Source of the DNA: Coccinella septempunctata
Lineage: Eukaryota > Arthropoda > Insecta > Coleoptera > Coccinellidae
Assembly (NCBI RefSeq): GCF_907165205.1
Contig: NC_058191.1
Location: 31,638,064-31,702,063 of the forward strand
Direction: 5' to 3'
Length of the DNA stretch: 64,000 bases
This document shows positions 1 to 14,019 of this stretch, one piece after another. The stretch's first letter is position 1. The number at the start of each line of letters is the position of its first letter. The notes under the pieces are model-generated. The model ran no database searches, was not told where the DNA came from, and worked only from the letters and a program-made list of their open reading frames with translations. A program made the position numbers and the translations under genes.

Positions 1-2138
1 GGGGGTCAAAACTAAGCATCAATTTGATATATTGCCAATTTCGGTTTGCAATGGATTTGAGGCATTGGCAGGATTAAATGTGAAGTTTATTTATTTCTTT
101 GGTTACAGTTTGAGAAACAAATACTTAATGCTTTTTTCCATATTCGTGGTTCTCCTGTTTCGATGTATATCGCGAAGACCCAACATCTAGCGCTTTCAAT
201 AAACCAAGAGATAAAAATACTACCTTGTACCATAATCACTAGTACTTTTTTGACAGAGCTGGTGAAAGCAGGATCGGCAACAATAATCGTTCTTGTCTTC
301 ACCATGCGGAAAAATATCATATATTACAGATAATTGAAAGAAATTATTGAATCGAAGAGAAAAAGAAAGTAAACTACCTCAGCGCATGAAGAGAAAGAAT
401 TCCCTATTCCTCCATTTCACTCATATCGTTGCGAGACAGACTTATGAGAAATTTGGCAACTCCGTGTATTGATATGAGCAGTTTTAACCACTGAATAACT
501 GTTATATAACTGGCGCTCAGGAAATGAGGTTATGCTGATTGATCTTGAAGTTTCGAATGGTTAATCGTATCATTAATTCGATTGAAACACCGGAAGATTC
601 ATACGATTTGAAAAACATATTCGACGGACATATTCGACGGACGAAATCAGATTCGAATTTAGATGATGTGTTGCTTCAATATTGATTGCTGATTCTAGAT
701 TGAAAAAAAAAATTGGTGATTTAAACGCATAGGGATACTGACCACGGATATACGAAACCAAATCACTGAATGAAATCAAACTGAAGAAACTGAATTAGTT
801 AGGTATGATGTATTGACAACTGTCAATCAGATTTCTAGGGATTAATCCATTCAGTATCCTTCCACTAATGCTACCATCATTACTTAAATCCCAAACACTA
901 GTATGGTATCTACTAAAGCGAGGTTAAATGCCTGTAAACAAGAACGTCAACGTCAACGGGTTAACTTAATACAAGGTTGTTTGGAGTCTTTCCGAGTGGG
1001 CCTCAGCAACTGAAATGACCAGATATCGATCCATTAAGCTTATCGAATAGATAACCTTCCAATAAATGGAGCTCAGAAACCGGGTATAAGTAATAAATCT
1101 ACTTTGTTAGACGACATTAAGCCAGTATAGGCTCACCTATTATGGAAGAGTCCACTGCTTGAAGGTGGCTCTTATTAGCTCAATAATGAAGGTACTGAGG
1201 TTAGAGTGGTACACCTTATTTGTATTTGTAATGCTTCATTTAATTTATAAAGACGCGCCTTAATTTTGGCTGAAGATTCTGAAGAATCATCTTTTGAAAT
1301 TTTCGCATCAGTATCGTGAGCAATTATCTTTCCTGGTCATGTATCAAACATCCTTATCGGAATGCACTGTACCCTATCGTCTCATAATATAACTAATGAA
1401 TGAGTCTATTTTGAGGCACAAGAGCGCTGTCATCCGAAGCTTGGATTTATCAATTAGGGAAATAGCAATGAAAGATGGGATTTGTGGCCATCCATACGGC
1501 TAATGTCAAATAGCTCTGGTTTTGCGGTCATCCAAAGGGTTGCCGGCTTATAACTGACCCTCCCTCGACTCTATTCCACACCGCCAAAAGGGTTATTCCG
1601 CTATATTCGCCGCATTTTCACCCAAACGCACAAGTGTGTTTGCAGTAGTTTCGAACAAGCCGTCCATGTTGGGTTTATGCAATTAATTGCATATGACTAT
1701 ACCTATAGGACGGTAAATAAAGCAACGGCGTACAAATTGCATTGAAAGTACGAAACCGTATTGTAGTGGTTGCTTTTCAATATCCGATCTACTCGTACCT
1801 TTCATTATCGCCTTGTTTGAATAACCATAATTAAATTTAAGTTGACTGTTAAACTAGCGCGGCCGGACATTTCGGCTTGTACGATCTAATTAGTTACCAT
1901 TGAATCCTCCATTTTGTGGCGTTTTGAGGATGGAACTTACGAGCAATATAACCTTATTTGAGAGCTTGATCTCTGAGGATCTCTCAAATTTAAAGAATAT
2001 ATTATCGTTACAAATTCGGACACACACCTTTTGCCTTCCTGCGGCATCACTAAGACTTATGCAGGTAGGTAGTGAATTTTTAGCAGAACTCTTTCAATCC
2101 GATATATAATTTGACATTCAAAATAGAAAATAAATGTT
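1..2138. other. Intron, nothing recognised apart from a small tandem duplication
   Basis: AT-rich, with scattered TAAT motifs. 1440-1800 is less AT-rich and includes GCAATTAATTGCATATGAC. Short frames at 87-320, 573-779 and 1900-2109 resemble no known protein. Confidence 0.5.
616..641. repeat. 13 bp tandem duplication
   Basis: CATATTCGACGGA occurs twice head to tail. No wider repeat surrounds it. Confidence 0.6.
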
Positions 2139-2530
2139 TGAAATTCGAAAAATTGGTTACCTTGGCTCAAAAATTACACAGAAATAACCTTAAAACATAA
2201 GACATTGAACATCTGTTGTGTCATAGATTTAGCTAGTTATTCTGAAGCGAATTCTGTTGTTATTATAGGGTTCTATCTTTGTTAACCTGACAAAGAAGAA
2301 GATAATTTGAATGTTCAGGAATTATTTGATATAGTAGCTTATTTCCAAGATTAAAATGGTATATTCAATGCTTGAAGAAACTTGTCAAGGTGTGGCATAC
2401 CTCATTATGAAAACTCAAAATGGCTACCTATATCCTTTTATTTAGACAGAATCGAAAAAAACGGTTATAGATAAGGCGTCAAGAACCTACTGTTAAAATA
2501 TATGAACAAGTCAAAGAATCGCCCTGTGTA
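2139..2530 (-). mobile_element. Family A element, diverged partial copy
   Basis: Opposite orientation to the 47897 copy. It retains CGAAAAATTGG, TCATAGATTTAGCTAGTTAT, ATGAAAACTCAAAATGGCTA and an end resembling the family terminus (CAAGTCAAAGAATCGCCCTG). About 130 bp of unrelated sequence interrupts the middle, and one terminal inverted repeat is missing. Confidence 0.65.
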
Positions 2531-5500
2531 ATTTATTACTACCCTATGAAGAAGGATTTTTTCTATTGCACATTGCACTGAGACTGTAGGTATCTATGTC
2601 GGTAAAAAATATACCTGCATCGTTACTCGTAGCTACATTATTTACTTCATATAGGAGAACAATTTCAATAGAATCATTTCCATTCAAGATAATCATAGAC
2701 AACCTCATAATTATGCGTGAAGTAGTGCTCTATAACGACGGTTCATCGAATCATAGAAAAGAATTCAAATATGGCGGACAGAGAGTCTCGATCTTCTATG
2801 GATGGAATTCCGGTGAGATATTCAATACAACATGGCCTGTTATAATCGAATACTTCGGGATTCCAATAAGTTATACTTCGGTATGGTAATGATATCGAGA
2901 AATTTCATATTCCGTACGCCATTTTCCACACTCCGTTGAAAAATCCGGATCGTCCCTCACGATTGGCCGGTTCCAAGGTATAATTTCCACCAAGACGTGT
3001 AATTTACAGCATCAGGTTGCCGTAGGCGCTCTCTATACTGGTTTGTTCCGAATGAATTGCGATGCGAATATTGATTATTGATGCTACAAACTTAGCGATG
3101 TTGCTTCGGGTTTGATTAAATTACGTCAATATTCGAGTCTAATCGCGCTATGGTTGCCTACACTCGGGAGTATCTACACAGTATAGCCAACGTAATAGTT
3201 TCTCGGTCCCAGAGATTATTCTCTGGAAGAAGGTTGTCCTTATCTTTTCACTCTGTCGGAAGACTGTTTTTAAAATGTAGGTATATGATGTTTTAAGGGT
3301 AGATTTTTTTTCACTAGAAGGTCGCCATTAACCTATTTACAAAAAATCACCCTTACAAAACTCTTAGAATTAGGATGTTCAAATTTTCCTTGATAAAATA
3401 AATAATGCTAATTTGGTATTCACTCCATTAATTGTGGAAGTAGCTTAATCGGAAAACAACATAGTATTCGACAGATTCTAGATAACAACAGACAAATAAC
3501 TCTTCTGGTAGAATAATCTTGCAGTGGTAATGCTTACACCCTTTGATGATGGGTTAAATTATTCTTGTCTTAATCTGTTCTAGTTCAGACATCACTCTTT
3601 CTCAGGTCAACTATTCTTGTTATGGATCTAGCACTTGACGTTGGTTGAACTATTTCCAGAATTTGTTTCGCGATTTCTATTATACCATTTGATAGTGTTA
3701 AGGGAATCATTAAAAAATTCACACAACTAAAAGAAGAATAACCGTCGACTATTTGCGTTTACAGTTCCATTCATCGTACAAGTACAATAACTGCGAACTC
3801 ATGACGCTTTACGCAGCTTTCCAGTTTCCAGAATCGTACTTGGAATTTCATGGAATCGCACTGGACCTGAGGAGGTAACTTCACCATCTTGAATATTTGA
3901 TATGGGCAATTTTTTGGAGGGACGTAATTTGATGAGCTTTATTATAGTCGAGAGGTGGACTTTAATACATTCGAAAGTATTCTCCCTGAAAACGACCGGA
4001 AGTTGTAATTCCTATCTTCAGTACTGCCAGGTGCATTTACTGAAAATTAACTGATAGTATTTCGAAAGTCGTAAATGGGCATAAAATCGACCAACAACTC
4101 CGAGCATTCTTCCCCTGTTAGTTCGGGTTCGAGACCGCAAAATGACTTTCGGAATGCGTTTATTGAATTGAAGTTCTTCATGGTTTTTAAAGAAGCAATA
4201 AAAAAGTGTTAATAATTACAAAAGCATAAATACAATCGTTAAAACTCCAAAAGTTTATCACGCTCAGTTAGCAGGACCGAATTAAAAGGCAATGGTTAAG
4301 TTTTTCAACGAAAAACATTCAAATACCAACAGGATGCCATCTCGCGTCGTATACTTGTCTTCGTTCACCTCATCTTTGCGACTTTCATTTGTTCGACATC
4401 ATGGCACACTTATCTATGTTATCGGATACGTCCATCGCAGGCAACGCAGAAATAAGCTATACATATTTCAGCGTATGAAGCGTCAAAAGTTTCTTATCGC
4501 TGTTAGATCTTGAGGACTACTAGATTGAGTCTGGCATCTTTTTCAAAGCAATCGTGATGGTCTTGCATATTTCAGTTCCATCCAGAACGAGATAGGGATT
4601 TCCTGACTTCTGTCATTCTCGAGTGTTTGACTTTAATTTTGTCCCTCCGAATCTCTGAATGCATATACTTATGCCAGATGTCCGCATTTTGTGATGCCGT
4701 GAAAGGATACGGAGAAACATTTCTCTTTCTTTCATTGCAATCTTTCAACTCGCACTTTGAACACTGAAGAGTTTTTGGAACATGAACTGCCGTTTCTCAT
4801 CTCTCATTGAATATGTTCGGCATGGTTCTGTCAATTCCCAAGGTCATGCACAGAACATAGAAGACCGCTCATTATATGACCGAATCGCCGAATTTGCCGA
4901 GGAAATTTTCAGGCCACTTCACGCTTCACCCTATCAAAAGAACAAACACTGCAGAATAACCAATTTTCGCAGGGACAGTCTACCGAAGGGTTGTGCCGAA
5001 ATCTACACAGAACCGTCGTGGGGCGAAATACTATTAATTATAATTTAACAAGAAACGAACTGGAGAAGGAAACCCCAACTGAACCCATTTGTTTTTGAGG
5101 ATTTTAATTAATTAAAAATGAAACTTGTTGTCTCGCAACCGAACAAAACCGACTCGTACAGACGATTTTAATACTGCTTTATTTATGATGCAGCAGAATA
5201 AGTCGATTATTCAGTTTGTTGGACATTTTTCTTCGTTTTTAATTATACAGTGTATTCTTGTGGTTATGAACGCGGCTGTATTAGATTCAATCCTTGCTCT
5301 GATTTCCAATTAAATTGGTGGCATGAAGTCGAAGTTGAGAGGAAAAAATCATAAGAATTTATTAGGTATTAATTGCTTCATAATTATAGATGTTTCTATC
5401 TGTTTCAATAAAATATTTGAGCGAGTATATCATTATATTCCATAGTTGTTGAAATGTACAATTCTGCTATTCGTATTGAGAAAATTATTTTTGCTCTGGT

Positions 5501-8500
5501 TTACCATAATGATGGTATATCTTCTAAAGATCGAACGTTATCATGAAAAACGCATTCTTTCGTATAGGAGAGTTGATTCTGTGATTTATGCAGACTGCTC
5601 CGAACATTCGATTTCCCACAGGGACTATAATCCGTCTAATAACCCTACTTTCGTGAAAGATCTTTAATTCAAACTTTGCACACGCTCGAAATCTGTAATT
5701 ACAGATGCAAAAACTGGGGTAAAAAACGCCAGTCACATCGCTAATGTATCGTTTTCGCTTTTTTGGGACCAGCTGCTTTGGTGCCTCACAAAATGGGCCT
5801 TATGCCGTTTAGACTTAGGGAGAATGGACCATTAGAGAGCGTTTTCGGTTAATGCTAGGGTAGAGAAACGGTCTGAAAGATTGCTTTCGAAACTGGTTAT
5901 TATTATTCATTGTATAATTTTCAATCGTTTCGGAATGGTTTGTCACTGATTTCTTCATAATTCACCATGTCGAATGCACCTTTTTCTCGATAGCTGGTGG
6001 AAGGTTATGTTCGGACACTGCCAGCGATTATTTAAAACGATCTTCTAGTGGTTTCTGAACATTTTTGATATTGTACTTAATGTCTAAGGCACTTTTTCTA
6101 AATTCGTTCTTTCTCACGATACAAAAAGTTTTTCAAGTGATCTTATACTAGTAATCAGATGGACTCGAATGTACCATTCATTGTCCATTGTACTTGAAAT
6201 TTAATGAAATTTAGAGGAAATTCTAGGGTTTTTAGCTCAGCCATCATGAATATTTCACATTGACAATTTTTGGCGAAATTACTCATTTTGCTGACTTCAA
6301 TCAAACCTTCCGTCGAAAAAACCTCAACTTTGAAAACCTGTATTTTATTTCTATGAATGAATATTAAGATGCGTCTGGACTTCAGGGCTTCCTTCGATAT
6401 TAATAATTCTCGAAGCGAGTATAAATAGATAGAAAAGATATTCAAATAATAAATGGGTAAAGCAATGCTAGGTGCTTTCAGTTTGAATTAATACTTCATA
6501 TACAAATCACAGATTCTTATAGCATTACTGTAAATGAGTGAAAACCAGAAAATGGTAGATTTTTTCAATTAATCAACTGTCATTGATGACAGTTGTATGA
6601 CTTTGACGTTTCTGATCCAAACCGTTTACATTCAGGACCACAGATGAAATGTGGGATGAGCGTGTTCCATAATCACGAGGTGTCAAAGTTTCCAGTACCA
6701 AGAGTCTATTGCGCCTACAATCAGCCTTCCGTGCGTTAACAGGCTCACGAGGTGTAAAATCCCCCATAGCCATCGAATCCAGTCGGCAATTCGAGCAGCA
6801 ACAACGTAGAACTAATAAATAGAAAAGTGGAACATTAAATATGATTATTCGATGTGCACAAGCATGTGTGCACCCGAAGTATTCATGAGACTGTTTATTT
6901 GTTCATTGAAATTTCATCGGGGGCCTGTCTGTCGGACTGTGTGTCTGTTCGTTCGTTTTCTCGCATTTTGTCAGGCTTCATTTGCTGCGAGCGTGTAGCT
7001 GGCGATTTTTTATACCTCAGTGATCAAGGACCAAAGGAGTGTGGCGAATTGTCTCATGTAAGGATACACTCGGAATATTTCTAATTCGTTTGAGGTTATC
7101 ACACCTTATGCCTGTGCTGAAGGGAGAAACGGTTTGGTGGTAATTCGCAAGTGGAGTGGTCAATCGAGCGGGTCAACTAGGAGTATTTCTGCCCTAATGG
7201 GGCAAAGGCCATGGCTGAACTCAATGCGCTTTATATCATACAAAATACAAGAGTCAAAAAATATTTCCAATGAATCGTTCTTTGCAACACATATTTTTAA
7301 ATGGACACATTTTATTCAACATTACAGCTCCATCAAAAAATGAAATAGGGGTTGCATGTTTTATTCCTTGAGAAAAAAATTTAAAAAATATTTATAGAAA
7401 ATTATTTTATTGGTAGAACATGTCAACAAAATGCTATTTCTTCAACTGTGCAGCACTGGGTCCAGCAATTTTTAAGCACGTAAATTTACAAGAAAAGAGC
7501 TTTTGTTCACATGAGAGTCTCCTTTGATTTTCGATAAGGAATCATCACCCCTTCTTGATGACTTCTTTTGACTTATCCATCAATTCCTGCAGAAGGAATA
7601 ACGTCTTAGAGTTAATGTGTATGATTTTTTAAGCGCTCATCCTGAAAAATAATCAGTTTATTAAACAACATTTTTATTGACTGACAAAACAGGCCGCACT
7701 TCGCAAACTTCCTAATTTGATGAACCGAATGGACGAAGGACGTATTAATTAAACTTCAAAAGTATGTAATAAAGCGAAATATATTTAGAAAATTCATTGG
7801 AGGGGGAGAATTTATCCGAAAAATTCGAGAAATCAGACGCGGCATCAAGGGACGAATTAATTACGTCCGACCCAGCGCTGCCAACAGTAAAAAATGAAGT
7901 CGTAAGACAGACGTCCCTCTTTTTCTCTTTAAATTAGCAGAAAAAGTAACATTTCTCTGTTCATTAACTCTACGCAGCCCAATTTGCACCCCTGCCTGGG
8001 CATTCCGGCCGTCTTTTAGCTGTATTAAGGACTGGGGTTTCCGCATTTTTTTCTCCCCCTTTGGAAATTCATAATACGATATCGGTTTAAATATCCGAGT
8101 TCGGAATGGGATTGATTGGGAGTTTTGATGCCAGCCAGGAATTACAAGCTTGATTAAAGTTCCTAATGGTTTTTTCGACTCCTCAGATTTGATTATTTCT
8201 TTTCCTTCGTTTCTTTTGGGGCGATACTCCCGATTTCAGATGGGGGGCAGATTGGACGACCCCCAACTGTGATTGGATTCGGATAGAAGCTGATGAATTT
8301 TTCGGCGGAGATTTAGATCTGAAACCAGTATAATTTTATGTTTCTGAGCGAGGAGAACACCAAGAAATTCTTGATGAAACAAGCAGTAGTAGCTTTGATT
8401 TTAATTCTCGTAACTCTCAATACAAGCAATAAAAAACTCCACTGAAACAGTGAAACAATAGTATGCATACCAAAAAAAATTGCGCGGTTTATTCGAATGC

Positions 8501-8599
8501 ATTGAATATAAATTATCATTTTTGTTCATTTATACATTATACATTTAATTTTCCAAAATATACAATCGGTATTTTTACTTTTATTGTAATTCATAAAAA
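2531..8599. other. Intron, nothing recognised
   Basis: About 6 kb without recognised repeats or exons apart from the hairpin at 6574. Frames of 60-97 codons (for example 2596-2889, 4782-5048, 6155-6445) lack domains and have no partner exons. 6570-7100 and 7850-8060 are less AT-rich. Confidence 0.5.
6574..6595. repeat. Small perfect hairpin
   Basis: CAACTGTCA, loop TTGA, TGACAGTTG: 9 bp arms with no associated gene. Confidence 0.6.
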
Positions 8600-8850
8600 A
8601 TGACAGGGTTGTACAGTATTTGAATTACTTGTAATTAATAAAATACGTAATCGAATTTCAAATACATAATCGGTATTTGTTATTCAATTATTTCTTAAAA
8701 GTGTAATTTGCAAGTGCTATTTTAAATACGTGACGCTGAGATTTTTAGTAGTTAGTATTTTAAATACTTTATTTCATGTCTTCAAAGTATATTTTTACAA
8801 AAAATACATTTATGATCTTATTAATGGGTGGATTTCACAGAAAAAATCGT
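8600..8850. repeat. Possible hAT-like AT-rich repeat remnant
   Basis: Starts near CAGGGTTGTACAGTATTTGA and is dense in AAATAC/GTATTT iterations (GTATTTGTTATTCAATTATT, TTAAATACGTGACGC, TATTTTAAATACTTT). CAGGG ends followed by such iterations occur in non-autonomous hAT elements, but no matching opposite terminus was found, so this is weak. Confidence 0.25.
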
Positions 8851-10593
8851 TCCATAGCTTTGGTGAGCAAAATACAACCGAAAGCCAAACTGTGAAATAT
8901 ATCAGTGTTCAAACTTTGCATCCCTTAACACTGCGGTTTACTGTATGTCAAATCATCATTCATTGTCATTATTAAAAAGGTATTTTCAAATTTTTGTGTA
9001 TTTATTGTATTATCAGTTCTGTAAGTTCATAAATACTAAGTAATAAGCTTACGCTCTAAATCAGGTCTTTTCTATTTACATAATCTAGCATAATACTTGA
9101 CTGTATTTTATAAAATGGGCATTTCTGCCTAGCTGAAATGAGAGATTTTATTTTGGTCTCTTTGAAGGCACTAAAAAATTTTTTTTTTATTGTTATCTTT
9201 AACTTGTGAAGTGTTAGTAACATCTAAAAACAAATGTTGCATTTTTTTATGTCACTCTCCTATGTATATTTCAGTAGCGTAGTCGAAGTCACTACCACCA
9301 TTACAAAAAAATAAGGTTACGATTATATCAGTAAATAAATTGAGTTGTCTCCACCTAAAATAAGTTTCCTGTTCCACCAAATAATTTATTTAACTGCAGA
9401 GTGCAAATAGATAATCATTACGCGCAGGGGAATCCTGTTATCTCCATATGTGACATAACCCATTTGTCAATTCTGTTCGTTCGCATGTACCTCGAGTTGT
9501 TCCCGTTTAGGAACTTCCAGAAAGGGCATCTGGTCCGAAAAGCAGATAAATAACAGAATTTCCGTCTCATCATCATGAAAAACTGGAATTGGGTTTGTGT
9601 AGAACAAGAATATTCTCATAGATACTATAAACCAGTTATATTTATTATTTTGTTTCCAATGTAAACCATCAAGACATTCTCTTCATAAATGACGCAAGGA
9701 ATTATGATTTCAAATTTATAATATTTCCTTTTCATGTGTTGTAATTTACGATTCTGCTTCGTTTCATTCAACAGTAGTTAATTTCGAATGGAATTAAGTA
9801 TAACCAGATATAATTTATACAACCTGGATGTCATATGATGCCTTCCTACGTTTATTTACGATTAAAATCATCAAAACGTCTTTATTTACTCGACTTCTCT
9901 ATCTCGGCATCCTTTAGAAAGTGTTCTGTCATAATAGTGTTCTGTTCTGAACAATAAATTTTTTCTTTCTCATTATTAACTGGTTGTTTAGAAATGTATT
10001 TAGGAAGTGAATTATATTTAGACGACCGCGATGCTTATTATTGAAATAGAAGTTATCATGATTTATACATTTTTTAAACAATTTTCTAATTTTGGATTGT
10101 TTGGGGAAGGGTTTCATTTTTCATCGTCTCATTTATGAAATATGTGTTGTTACTGAGTAGCAACTTGATTATAAATTATTTTTATATTGTTCTAAATCGC
10201 TCGAAGAGTTTTTGAGGTATTTTTGTTATTTGTGACGATAGAGATATCAGTTATTATTTTCCTTGAAAATGATAATATTAAATTTTAACCTAATTGAAGG
10301 ATTAATTTTGATTTGCCATAGTAATCGTTTTTTTTCCGTTTTATTATTTTCCTATAATTGTCGTTTTTTCTACGTCATCTCTTTCGGAAAATTATTAGTG
10401 GTCATAGAATTTCCGATAAAGAATATTGGCATATCATGTCATTAGCAGTATATTGAATTATGGGAAATATAGAATCTCCTTTCTCACCTTATCTCGATAG
10501 AAATTTGTGTACAAATTATTGAGGAACACATGTATGCTCATATTCAACGTACTTACATTTTCGAGCTTAAATTGGGGATGTAAATTTTTGGAT

Positions 10594-10982
10594 CTATGAG
10601 AATATGGCGCAAAATGTGTCATCTTTGTAAACCTGAGGAAAGACGAGTTTGGAAAGTGTCCCCCTAATGAATCCCAACAAAACCCCTTGACAAAGGGACC
10701 ATCCAGTCATAAAACTATCAAAACTCTGGTTATCCGAAGTTGAATGCATTCTGGGAGCAGAGTGATATAATAAACACAAGGTCCAACACAGTGGCTGTCA
10801 ATGGGGGGCAGTTCAGCCGGCATGTAATCGGTCCTTCCAGGTCCACCTATGGTGTCGACATTAGACTCCATTAACCAGCCAAGCGATTCCCATTCTTCGG
10901 GGATTAATCCACAGAGGCGTGTAAGGGATACATCGTCTATGTTCGGCACCGGCAACCAACCTAAAGGTGCGGATAAAGACAC
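10594..10982 (-). other. Unrecognised coding-like relic
   Basis: Two overlapping minus-strand frames (10594-10779, 10707-10982) and a third broken frame with phrases such as WDSLGGHFPNSSFLRFTKMT suggest a decayed repeat protein, and composition is less AT-rich than the flanks. I do not recognise a family. Chance ORFs remain possible. Confidence 0.25.
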
Positions 10983-12845
10983 CTTTTAGTTTATCTCTTT
11001 TTTGATCGTGATAGTTACTTACCTTCGACACTTACGCAACGCATTGTGCGAAAATGGGTTGGTTGTCATCTGGGACTTGGCATTGTCGGTATTGTATTCT
11101 TGTCTCTATGGTTCTGTATGAGGTCTAATCCAATCTCGAGAGGTACTCTTCTTTTCGAGATTGGCTTACGTCTCTGCATGGATCTGTGAATTTCGTCGCT
11201 TTCTATGGTGAAGTCAGCGTTTATCTGCTTGGATCTTTTAAGGGGCTCTCACAACCATCAAAGACGAAGAGAGTGTCTTTTATGCTTTTACGTTATTTTG
11301 AATATTATCAAAGATGTTTTGAAACCCATGGATTTGACATTTTTTACCTCGATGTCTGGAAATGACCCTTTTATTTTTCATTATATGGACCTGGTAAAGC
11401 GTAATCAACCCTGATATCATTTTGTTGCAGCAGTTGGCAATAGTTCAAAATAATCCACAACAAGTTTTTCACCTTTGGTTGATATTCTTGAACTAATTTT
11501 TTAAAACTTATACATAGAATGAAGAGCTCGAAGAAAATTGTCTGCTTGCGTACAAGCAGGTTTATCAGATATTGTCACTACAGAGAGTTTCTTACCTCAA
11601 ATAAAATGAAATAAAAATTGAAATGAAAACAGGAAGCACTTTTTTATTCTGTTTCATTTTATTGATTTCAAATAAGATTATTCACTGTATACACATTAAT
11701 GACTTCGCCTCATTCCTTCTAGAACTACTTATATCCAGGCCACTTCTACGCCTTCTTTCGGAATTCATACAGCGATTATTTTGACGATTCAATTAGAAAA
11801 GAAGAAGGAGAAACAAGCAGTCGAACCGAAAGTTTCTCTGTCATTAAGAATTTTATGGAGTAATATGCATGAATTCATCAAATTACAAAAATATCTCCAT
11901 CAATTAAGTATCATCATATGTAATTTAGCCGGTATAAAAATTTCAACCATTTAATTGGATCTGTACTATGTTGGGTAGAATTATGTAGAGATTCAGATAA
12001 GTGATACACAAAACAATGAGCTTGGTCGGGAGTTCTGCTCTCTATTAACGGATATAATTTTCATTCCAGGCGGACAGATGTATAAAACAATAAGGTATCA
12101 TATATAAAATTTTGTTTTATAACGTCATTTATTCGGCTACTGTACAACAGTATAAACGTTGTTTAACAGGAATATACACTAGGCGTGTTTACCTACTTGC
12201 AGCAAAGGCAGACTCATGAATGTATATCAAACAATAATTATCTACTTCAAGCATTTAAATTATATATTTGAATTAGAGCAACTAAAAATAGTAGAACAAT
12301 GGCTTGTTTCACGTTCCTTACCGTTGTTTTCCGTGTTTAATCTCAAGGGCGACTGTTTCAGGTGTAGTTTCTCACGGAAACCCCCAAATCATAATCATAT
12401 ATAGCATTTATATTACGCGAGTTCAACGAGATCTCGAGTGTTGTTGAATGAATGAATTTCAAGTGGGTTTCAGCAGTTCTGGATGCTAGGGAATATTACT
12501 GAAGGGACTTAGTAGATTACTGAAACTCCATAATATCAGGCTCAGGCTCAAAACTATGCATTATGCTAAATTCACATTGATCAATGCTGAAATACTACAC
12601 ATAATGTCGGATGTACAGTATGTTCCACATAAGGGGGTCGCTGGATTTTGTGATTTATTATTTCAGCAAAGTTAAAAAGTGAGCCACAAATATATGATAG
12701 CTTTGAGTATTAAATACTCAAGGATGATAGTCCAACTGCGCTATCGGCAAAACTGTCCATAAAAATAAATAAACACCACCGATTTTACTGATCTTAATGG
12801 TAGAGACAATTACTGAACATTTTCTTTCAACTCGCGGTTCTCCAG

Positions 12846-12867
12846 AAAATGGTAATTTTACCATTTT
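12846..12867. repeat. Small perfect hairpin
   Basis: AAAATGGTAA, loop TT, TTACCATTTT: 10 bp arms, about 90 bp before a family A element. Confidence 0.6.
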
Positions 12868-12960
12868 ACCATTTATTGGGCGAGGACATTTTTCCTTGCA
12901 CAATAAATTAAGAGAATTTATTCTCATATGTATGCCCAATCAATTTTAAATTCGAATATA

Positions 12961-13603
12961 CAGTCTTTGCTCGTACAAATATTTCAACAATAGATCCTTG
13001 AGGTCAAAAGAAACACTTTTTTTCTCTACAATTTTTTCCGAGTCGGCCCGGTTTGAAAGATAAAGGCTGTTGAAAAACCATAAAATTACGTACCATAAAA
13101 ATACCTAAAATTCAAAGAACCCCACTCTTGAAACTAAGTTGCACGCTATCCAATGAATATTTGAACGTTTTGTAAAATAAAAATACCTATTCTTTATATT
13201 TTCTCGTGTAATGGACCGTTTTCGAGTTATTTGAAGTTCAAAAATAAAAAATATCTGTGATATGTAATTTTTTACTTTGGCTGAATGCAACTCTGTTTAA
13301 AAGATCCACATATGTGCAGTGTCATAGATTCAGCTTGTTATTCTGAAGGGAATTTTGTTTCTCTAGAGGTGGTGTAGCTCATTATAAAAATTTAAAATGG
13401 TTATATCTTTTTATCAGGGCCGAATTGGAAGAAATGGTTTAGGAGAAAGTCTTTCTTTTGACCTCAAGAGTCAAAGACCCCATCTGTATAGGCAAATTTA
13501 TGGCTATATCTTTTTATCAGGGCCGAATTGGAAAAAATGGTTTATGAGAAAGTCTTTCTTTTGACCTCAAGAGTCAAAGACCCAATCTGTATAGGCAAAT
13601 TTA
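12961..13603 (-). mobile_element. Family A element with a 103 bp tandem duplication at one end
   Basis: Reverse-orientation copy starting CAGTCTTTGCTCGTACAAAT and followed by the full family interior (GGCTGTTGAAAAACCATAAA, CTCGTGTAATGGACCGTTTT, CATAGATTCAGCTTGTTATT). At the far end the last 103 bases occur twice in tandem, 13398-13500 and 13501-13603, differing at only a few positions. The usual segment between CCTCAAGA and GTCAAAGAC is deleted in both units, so the deletion preceded the duplication. Confidence 0.8.
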
Positions 13604-13620
13604 AGAATTTCTCATCCAAT

Positions 13621-13720
13621 ATTTAAGGGGGATGTAGCTAAGCAGTGGTTGCTCAAAATGAAAATTTGTATGAAAGACCCACACTCTTTTCCTGCAAAGA
13701 ATCACCCTCTTAATTTTTCA
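13621..13720 (-). repeat. Family B short interspersed repeat
   Basis: Reverse-orientation copy. Its complement contains AAGAGTGTGGGTCTTTCATA and GAGCAACCACTGCTTAGCTA, shared with the copy at 47110. It sits about 20 bp from the end of a family A element. Confidence 0.55.
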
Positions 13721-14019
13721 TAATTATTCATTTACTTCCTGCATTTTCCGAATTTCAATTTTCAATTTTTTCAGGGTAGTTTCGAATGATATTGCTATGC
13801 TATGCTATTCGAGGAACCATACATCAAAATTAATTAAAAAAGTGTAGATATTCATCGATTACAATATGGATTAGTTTCTTGTGATTCTACCAGTGGCGTA
13901 ACAATTCCTCATTTTGCAACCGGAATTTTTCGAGGTTTTGTCGTTCAAAAAGATCACTACTCTTTGAGAACACCCTTTGCACTGACTGAACAAAGACACC
14001 AAGTGGGGTTAATTCCCTG

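Larger units (their letters stand above)
8851..12960. other. Intron, mostly AT-rich; one coding-like relic
   Basis: Apart from 10594-10982 and the hairpin at 12846, only AT-rich sequence is seen, including poly-T near 9178 and T-rich runs near 10320. Confidence 0.5.

Noticed and set aside
4126..4136. B-box-like GGTTCGAGACC
   Set aside because: No tRNA cloverleaf or SINE body around it.
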